A stretch of DNA of 64,000 bases. It comes from Phytoseiulus persimilis. Lineage: Eukaryota > Arthropoda > Arachnida > Mesostigmata > Phytoseiidae. Positions within the stretch are counted from its first letter, which is position 1; every line of letters begins with the position of its first letter. The stretch is from NCBI GenBank assembly GCA_037576195.1, contig CM075104.1, forward strand, positions 1,556,775 to 1,620,774. Reading direction: 5' to 3'. Position numbers and translations under genes: made by a program. The notes below the pieces were generated by a model that saw nothing but the letters and a program-made list of their open reading frames with translations, ran no database searches and was not told where the DNA came from. Positions 58,356-64,000 of this stretch are shown one piece after another.

Positions 58356-58363
58356 GAAATATG

Positions 58364-60238
58364 AAGCCAAGCCGATATTTCTCTCATGTCCACCTCGGGA
58401 AGGCGATCATTAGCTTCAATCGTTCATCGGCTTGAGTTCTGTGTCATTCCAACATACAGCACTCCGATTCGGCTTTGAGGACGCTCGAATTGCACCCGAG
58501 GTCGCTCGGCGAACAGTCTGGAACGTTATTCAAATCGCAAAACTCACGGTTCTCCATGCACTGTGACACGAGGTGGGTCTTTAGAACTCATCCAGTTGGA
58601 CTAAAGGTGAAACACATGACGCCATGGGCAACTTGATGACCCTGCAATCCGAGTTCTCGTGGGATATACTTCCCTTCCAGCGGAGCGATATCTGGTATTT
58701 TCGAGGTACCAGCTGGGTTGAACCATGGCGTTCAGTTCTTACCAAGTTCCGCAGAAATCCATGACGTTCATGTGGCGTCGACATCTCATGCAAGACATGT
58801 ACGGAACTGGACTCATTCATGAGCGTGAATATGGTCCTCGAGGAAGGAGGGACTCCGGAGGAGTTGGGACGTTAATGATCAGAGCTTGCGAAGAATACCT
58901 CCCACGCGGGGTGATTCACGAACAGGTCCGGGCGGGAAGGTTACTCGCCATTGCTAGATCGCGAACTCGATGTTTTGCTGAGTAGAGTTGGGGTTGATGA
59001 GCGCTGCAGGGATCCATCTTTGATCAGACAGCCCATAATGATTTCATTTGAGATTGGGAGCCGTGTTCTTTCACGAGGATGGTCGATACGAGCACTGGGT
59101 TGCGCATCTGCTTATCGCATACGCAGTTCTTAAATCCCTTTCGGACATCAGCGTCCTCTCGTCCTAGTTCTCGGACTGTGGGCGACTTCCCCATAGACAG
59201 ATTCCATTGACGAGAAATCTCCGGGAGTTTCTCGGCTGTGGGATGCTCACATTAGGTGGATTAGGGACACAACTGGAGGGCTGTTCAGGTTCCCAAAATA
59301 GCGACTCTTCGAGCCGATTCGGAGCATGGCTGAACTTGAAACGGGAATGTTGTTTCCAACCGATTAGCTACTCTCAAACGAAGCTCTGAAGCCGAATACC
59401 CTCATTTCCCCTAATGGTCGCTGGATGAAATTGGCTTTCTCGACGACTCTGATCGAAACCGGCCCGAGAATTCGATCACCGCTCTCCTGCCCTCCGCAAC
59501 TCAAGCCGACCGAAATGCGGAGGATTTCGATTCCATCACGACATGAGCAAGCACCGTCCGCCATCCGCGGCGCATTCTTTTTTCCTTGTCTTCGAGTACC
59601 TATCTTTACCAATAAACGCTGGGATTCGCAAACAAATCAGATTCAGCAAATGACGAGAAAGATACCTCCGTCAATGGACGGTCCCGTATCGTGATTGAGC
59701 TCTCTATGCTCTGAGAGGTTGGAACAGAATATAACTGGAACGGGATGAACTGAAATCTCGGCCGAGGATAAAACTTGGGGGATTCCTGGAATCGTTTCTG
59801 ATACGTACTGCGCGCATCATGTTATCTTCTATGGAATCACGATGTGAGGCCCGCGTGATCTCGGTCGATCCTCTTCCTCGTTGAGAGTACTCTCCAGCCA
59901 GTAGCGTGACAAGCATGAGGCTCCGCGAGCTTGTGAAGGCAGAATTCCATGGGGCTCGCCTCATGGAAGCTCTGGGAAGCTCAACTGGCCGCTGTGATTC
60001 CAACCGAATTTCGGGGACCTGTCAACCGAGCGGGAGGGGCAAGAGGGGCCCTTACCTGAACTCCCCCGATCTCTCCCAGCTGCTTCGAGTTCGCTAGCTG
60101 CCGGTCCGCTCAGCAGATGACGCCATGGCCAGCGTGACGCGCTCCCCGAATTTCCGCGGAACCTGAAAGTACGCGACAGAGCTGCCCCTTGCGAGTCCGG
60201 GATTCGGAAAGTTCTCGTAAGCAAGTATTTGATCGATA
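58364..60238. other. No recognisable gene
   Basis: About 1.9 kb; no motif, array or element end recognised. Confidence 0.4.
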
Positions 60239-60246
60239 CTCTAGAT

Positions 60247-60458
60247 CAGTGGTTCTCAGAGTGGTCGATATCGACCCCCAGGGGTCGATGGCCGATCTCC
60301 AGTTTACAGAGTTGATGCCGGGTGGATTTGACCATACTTCTTGGCGTCCACGCAGGTGGATCAAGGGTCGACGGTCGACCTCTTGGGGGACGGCAGTCCA
60401 TAAACTTCAACGAAGTCGCCTAGGGGGTCGATGGGTCAGTGGAGTTTGAGAACCACTG
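60247..60458. mobile_element. hAT-type MITE, 212 bp
   Basis: Ends CAGTGGTTCTCAGAG (60247) and TTTGAGAACCACTG (to 60458). Flanks CTCTAGAT (60239-60246) and CTCTGGAT (60459-60466) match at 7 of 8. The interior contains inverted GGTCGATATCGACC and GGGGTCGATGG motifs near both ends. Too short to encode anything. A truncated relative lies at 3963-4036. Confidence 0.88.
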
Positions 60459-60587
60459 CTCTGGATGATATATACATTCTGGGGAGAGCGCAGTAACATA
60501 ACAGCGCATGAACGAACGAGCCTTCGTGAGAGGGCGAGTTGAAGAGCATGGAGAGCATGAAATAATCCGCGTTTCCGCTGAGTTGAA

Positions 60588-61463
60588 CAAAGGGTCTCGG
60601 CCATTAGAGGCCCCGTGGATTTTGCACTACTCCTGACAAAACTTGGTCAACTTCAAAGGCTCATATCCCGGCTCCCAGATGGGTTACAGCGCCGATCGAG
60701 TTATCTTTGGAAAGCTGAAGAAGAGAGCTATCGAATGGCATACATTGGATACCGTTTGCATCGGAGATGAGCGCATACCTTTAAAATCGAAGATGGACGC
60801 ATACCTTTGAAATCGATGAATTCGAGACCGATGCGAAAATAGATAGCATCGAGTGCGCACTCTGGAGTTGAGCTCAATCGAACGGTCACTGACAGTCGAA
60901 AGTTTTGCAAAAAAAAGAGGCGCTTTTTTTTCGCCGAAAATATTTTCTTCTCCGCTCGACCCTCCGATTTTTTTGGACCCTGCCTCCCTGAGCTCTCTAG
61001 TGATGAAGTCGGAGCTCACATGCATACATGTTCGGCTCGAGCACCTGCGCGAAGCTGACCGCCCGGGCGCAGCGGCCGTGAGCCGGACGGGGGCAGGAGA
61101 GTCCGAGGAACAAAAAATTTCGGCGAAAAAAAGAGCGCCTCTTTTTTCTGGATTTTTTTCTTGCAAAACCTTCGACTCTCAGTGACCTTTCGATTCAGCG
61201 CAACTCCACAGTGCGCACTCGACGCTATCTATTTTGGCATCGGTCTCGAATTCATCGATTTTAAAGTTATCCATCCATCTTCGATCCAAACGGCATGTAT
61301 GTCATTCGATAGCTCTCTTCTTCAGCTTTCTAAAAATAACTCGATCGGCGCTGTGACCCTTCTGCGAGCCGACATATGAGCCTTGGAAGTTGACCAAGTT
61401 TTGTCAGGAGTAGTGCAAAATCCACGGGGCCGATGGCCAAGCCTTAATGGCCGAGACCCTTTG
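60588..61463. mobile_element. Long-TIR palindrome, 876 bp
   Basis: Arms of about 350 bp (60588-60940 and 61118-61463) are inverted copies: CAAAGGGTCTCGGCCATTA at the left, TAATGGCCGAGACCCTTTG at the right. Matching inner blocks include TTTTGCACTACTCCTGAC, GAAGAGAGCTATCGAATG and GCGAAAATAGATAGC. The ~175-bp loop is GC-rich. The left arm has an extra duplicated GCATACCTTT phrase and the right arm an extra ~10 bp near its outer end. No convincing target duplication flanks it. It is a MITE-like or foldback element, or a palindromic duplication. Confidence 0.8.
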
Positions 61464-64000
61464 ATTTCCTTTCAATCTTCCACGATGGTATCACCTATTT
61501 CGAGATCCTTCTCGCTCCTCTCACAAATGAGTAGGTCTTATCTCGGGGGAAAAGTGCTTAGATTCAAGCAGCACGTGTGAACCTTCTTAGCCCGCGGTCT
61601 TTGATTTTGGAACTATGCCTGCGGATGGAGATCCGCGGATGGATTCGCGGGCTTTTTATTGCGATTAGTTGCAAAAATTGACCCCGTTGTTGCGGTCCCG
61701 AAAATGCAGAGCTTCGCAAACCCAACCTACGCTACAGTTTCCAGCTTGTATCCGGAAGCGACAGCTCTCACGAGGGCTCCCACGCTTCCCCGCGAATCGA
61801 AGGGATCTCGCAAGGAACTGTGTTATAAACTCCGTCAGATCGGATGCTCCGATTTTTTCTTTTCGATGAGCGATCCAGTGGATTATACTCATGAAACATC
61901 AACAAGGGCAGAGCCCTCTCTGTGGTGACCGCGGATATGTGACGCTTTGGGAACAGCTGTAGAGGTGGAATATTGTCGATTGCCGCTCGATTCCAGAATG
62001 ACTACGTCCGTGGTGTTATTCTGAACGTTTATAGCTTGCGAGCTCAGTTTCTCCAACACTGAGGGCATTGTTGCTCAACGGAACCCGAGGCGCCATAGGA
62101 TGGTTCGAGCTCGAATCGAGCCAAGCTTGTGGCGTCTTGCTGTAGGGATGGCACCTGGTCCTCCTCACGATGGGAATCAGCTGTGACACATAAGGTTCTC
62201 ACTCTGCGTAGCCGTGTCACGAGAGTACCTGCGTCAGATAGATGGGATATCTCGCGATGGGATACGAGTTCAATTAATCGTCCCGAACAGAATCGCTCTG
62301 TGATGACCGCGAATCTTGGGATTGGAGAGGGTCCTGGTTTCCCATCGCGTAGCCCTACGGCCAACTGTCGCACGGGCGCACGTTCGAAAACGACGATGTT
62401 TGTCGGTGTTGACGATGACCATGCTGCTGATGACCAGCCAAGGCGATGGGTCCGCAGGAGGCCATTGTGCACGCGTCCTAGTGAAGACAGATAACACGCC
62501 TCCACTCGAGTCATGGGAGCCGAGCAGAGTCAACAACTAGAGCGACAAGAAGATAGGGGCGCTGTGCAGATTTGCAGTTAGGCATAGGGAGGGTCCGCGT
62601 TTCCCGAAGGGAGCTCAGCGCCGACGCAGCTCATCTTTGGTGTCGGATCGCTCGGAAATCTCAGCCGATCGAGGAGCCTCATTCTAATCTAGAGCAAGTC
62701 GGAAATGGATCCCAACTTTGAGCGGTTCTCACCAAGAGCCTCGAGATAGTTCCAAACGTGGATGGAATTTTGATTGTCGGTTCTTCCTCCTGACTCGAAG
62801 TCTAGAATGGCTTCCCTGTAGTTCTAGCACAATTTGCCCGGGAATCTCAAGCAATTGCGGATTTCCGGGACAAAGATTTTGTAGCTTACACGGTGATGAT
62901 CCAATAATTGGAAGCTATCCGCACATGGAAGACTGATTTCGAGTCCTCGCTTCTTCCACGGATCAGGAAGAGTTGGTTTCCAATGAGCACTTTCCCGCAG
63001 TTCCGGTCGACCTTGAGAGCATCAACGCTTTCCAAGGAACAGCGTTGTATAAACGATTTAAAGCGAGCATCGCCGTCAAGGCCCGCGCATCTGAGAAGCT
63101 GGAATTCCGTTGCTCAGCTTCTCTGACGTTTGCTTTCTGGGGATTTATGGTGGGAATATTCGCTGAGCGCATCCCTGAGCACCAGGACGTCTGTGAGGGA
63201 ACTTGCCGCCTCATCTTCTTCTGAGAACGGGTGACATATCATTTCGGCAGGCCTCGAGTGTCTAATGGCATTGTGGAGAAGAACCCCAGGAGACATCGTG
63301 TGGGGAGATTTCGAGCATGACAGCAGAGCCCAAAGACCATCCCAGGCCGTGGTTCTCAAAGTTTCTGGGAACGTGTCGCTTCGAACGCTAGAGAGAGCAA
63401 GTCGTGGCCCCCTGAACCCTGTCACGAATTCTGAGGGAGGAGCCGAACAATATGCCGGTGAAGTTTATTATGACTCCCGGAGTAGCATCGAGTTTCATGA
63501 TGGCCATATATTACACAGTATTCTTCTCGATCTAGAGTAAGAGTCCGAATCCCTCGTTCGTGAAAATCCAACGACTCGCCCAAGAAAATCTCCCTTGCCC
63601 CCCCTAGCATCCACGTCCCAGGAGGACAAACATGCAGGCTAGAGACTGTGAAATGGTTCAAATATCAATCCGTCATCACCGGAGACGATCCTTGATGTCA
63701 CTCAGGATGATCTCGGCCTCGTCTCATTGCTCCCCAGGAACGACGAGATCCAAGGCGAGATGCTCTGTGGTCCATGCGCTTGTGCAACGAATACGACTGT
63801 TCTGAAGTTGTCCCTCTTACGGGAGCCGCTCAAGATATCCCCGGAAGTCGGACGGTATGCTCCGAGGAATCGACTTCGCCGAATGAGTCCCACGATTCAG
63901 AGATCCGCGTCCGCAGAGGCCGGCTGTGGGTCGGTACTTATCTTCCGTCCTCCTTGGCGTGGACAATTATCCCCACCCAAGTTGATTGTTTTCCACTTTC
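61464..64000. other. No recognisable gene
   Basis: About 2.5 kb. CGTGGTTCTCAAAGTT at 63349 resembles a hAT end but has no partner. No coding motif was found. Confidence 0.4.

Noticed and set aside
63349..63364. Another hAT end (CGTGGTTCTCAAAGTT)
   Set aside because: Lacks the CAG start and no inverted partner or octamer duplication was found.

Overview
This window looks like a repeat-dense, intergenic (possibly heterochromatic) stretch of an animal genome. The evidence is two Tc1/mariner-superfamily transposases, a BEL/Pao retrotransposon end, and a Helentron-type Helitron with an endonuclease domain; there is no prokaryotic-style gene packing. An arthropod is plausible from the element mix, but the sequence alone does not fix the species. 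I found no convincing host gene, tRNA, rRNA or CRISPR. Almost everything I can identify is a mobile element, a broken mobile-element gene, or a tandem repeat.

Layout. 0-2.7 kb: nothing recognisable. 2.8-4.5 kb: a composite repeat (segment R + 45-bp minisatellite + conserved flank) abutting a truncated Helentron endonuclease domain. 6.2-16.9 kb: a decayed Helentron (RPA-like ssDNA-binding protein, remnant of the Rep-helicase polyprotein, PIF1-like helicase, endonuclease). Its helicase gene is split at 9652-15535 by a 5.9-kb hAT-like element with 16-bp terminal inverted repeats and a perfect 8-bp target duplication (CCATAGTA). That element is a giant foldback: its two arms carry inverted arrays of the 45-bp minisatellite, and its loop holds a BEL/Pao fragment. 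Deleting the element plus one target copy restores the helicase reading frame across the junction.

16.9-64 kb: mostly unassignable sequence peppered with DNA transposons. These are a hAT-like element at 23.5-25.3 kb, a DD37D-type transposase remnant at 26.4-27.5 kb, a complete but dead mariner with terminal repeats at 50.5-51.7 kb, a 212-bp MITE at 60.2 kb, and an 876-bp palindrome at 60.6 kb.

The most unusual theme is a set of about nine short foldback elements (18.4, 31.5, 34.5, 43.4, 47.3, 48.0, 50.1, 56.1 and 57.3 kb). Each has inverted arms built of short tandem repeats, typically 14-17 bp and private to that element or family. Four have 8-bp target duplications (two perfect, one 7/8, one 6/8), which fits hAT-type integration. 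The large 45-bp-repeat element at 9.6 kb appears to be an extreme version of the same plan. One of the foldbacks is itself interrupted by the mariner.

The insertion order that can be read is: Helentron first, hAT foldback into it later; foldback at 50.1 kb first, mariner into it later. All coding remnants carry frameshifts or stops, so nothing here looks currently autonomous.
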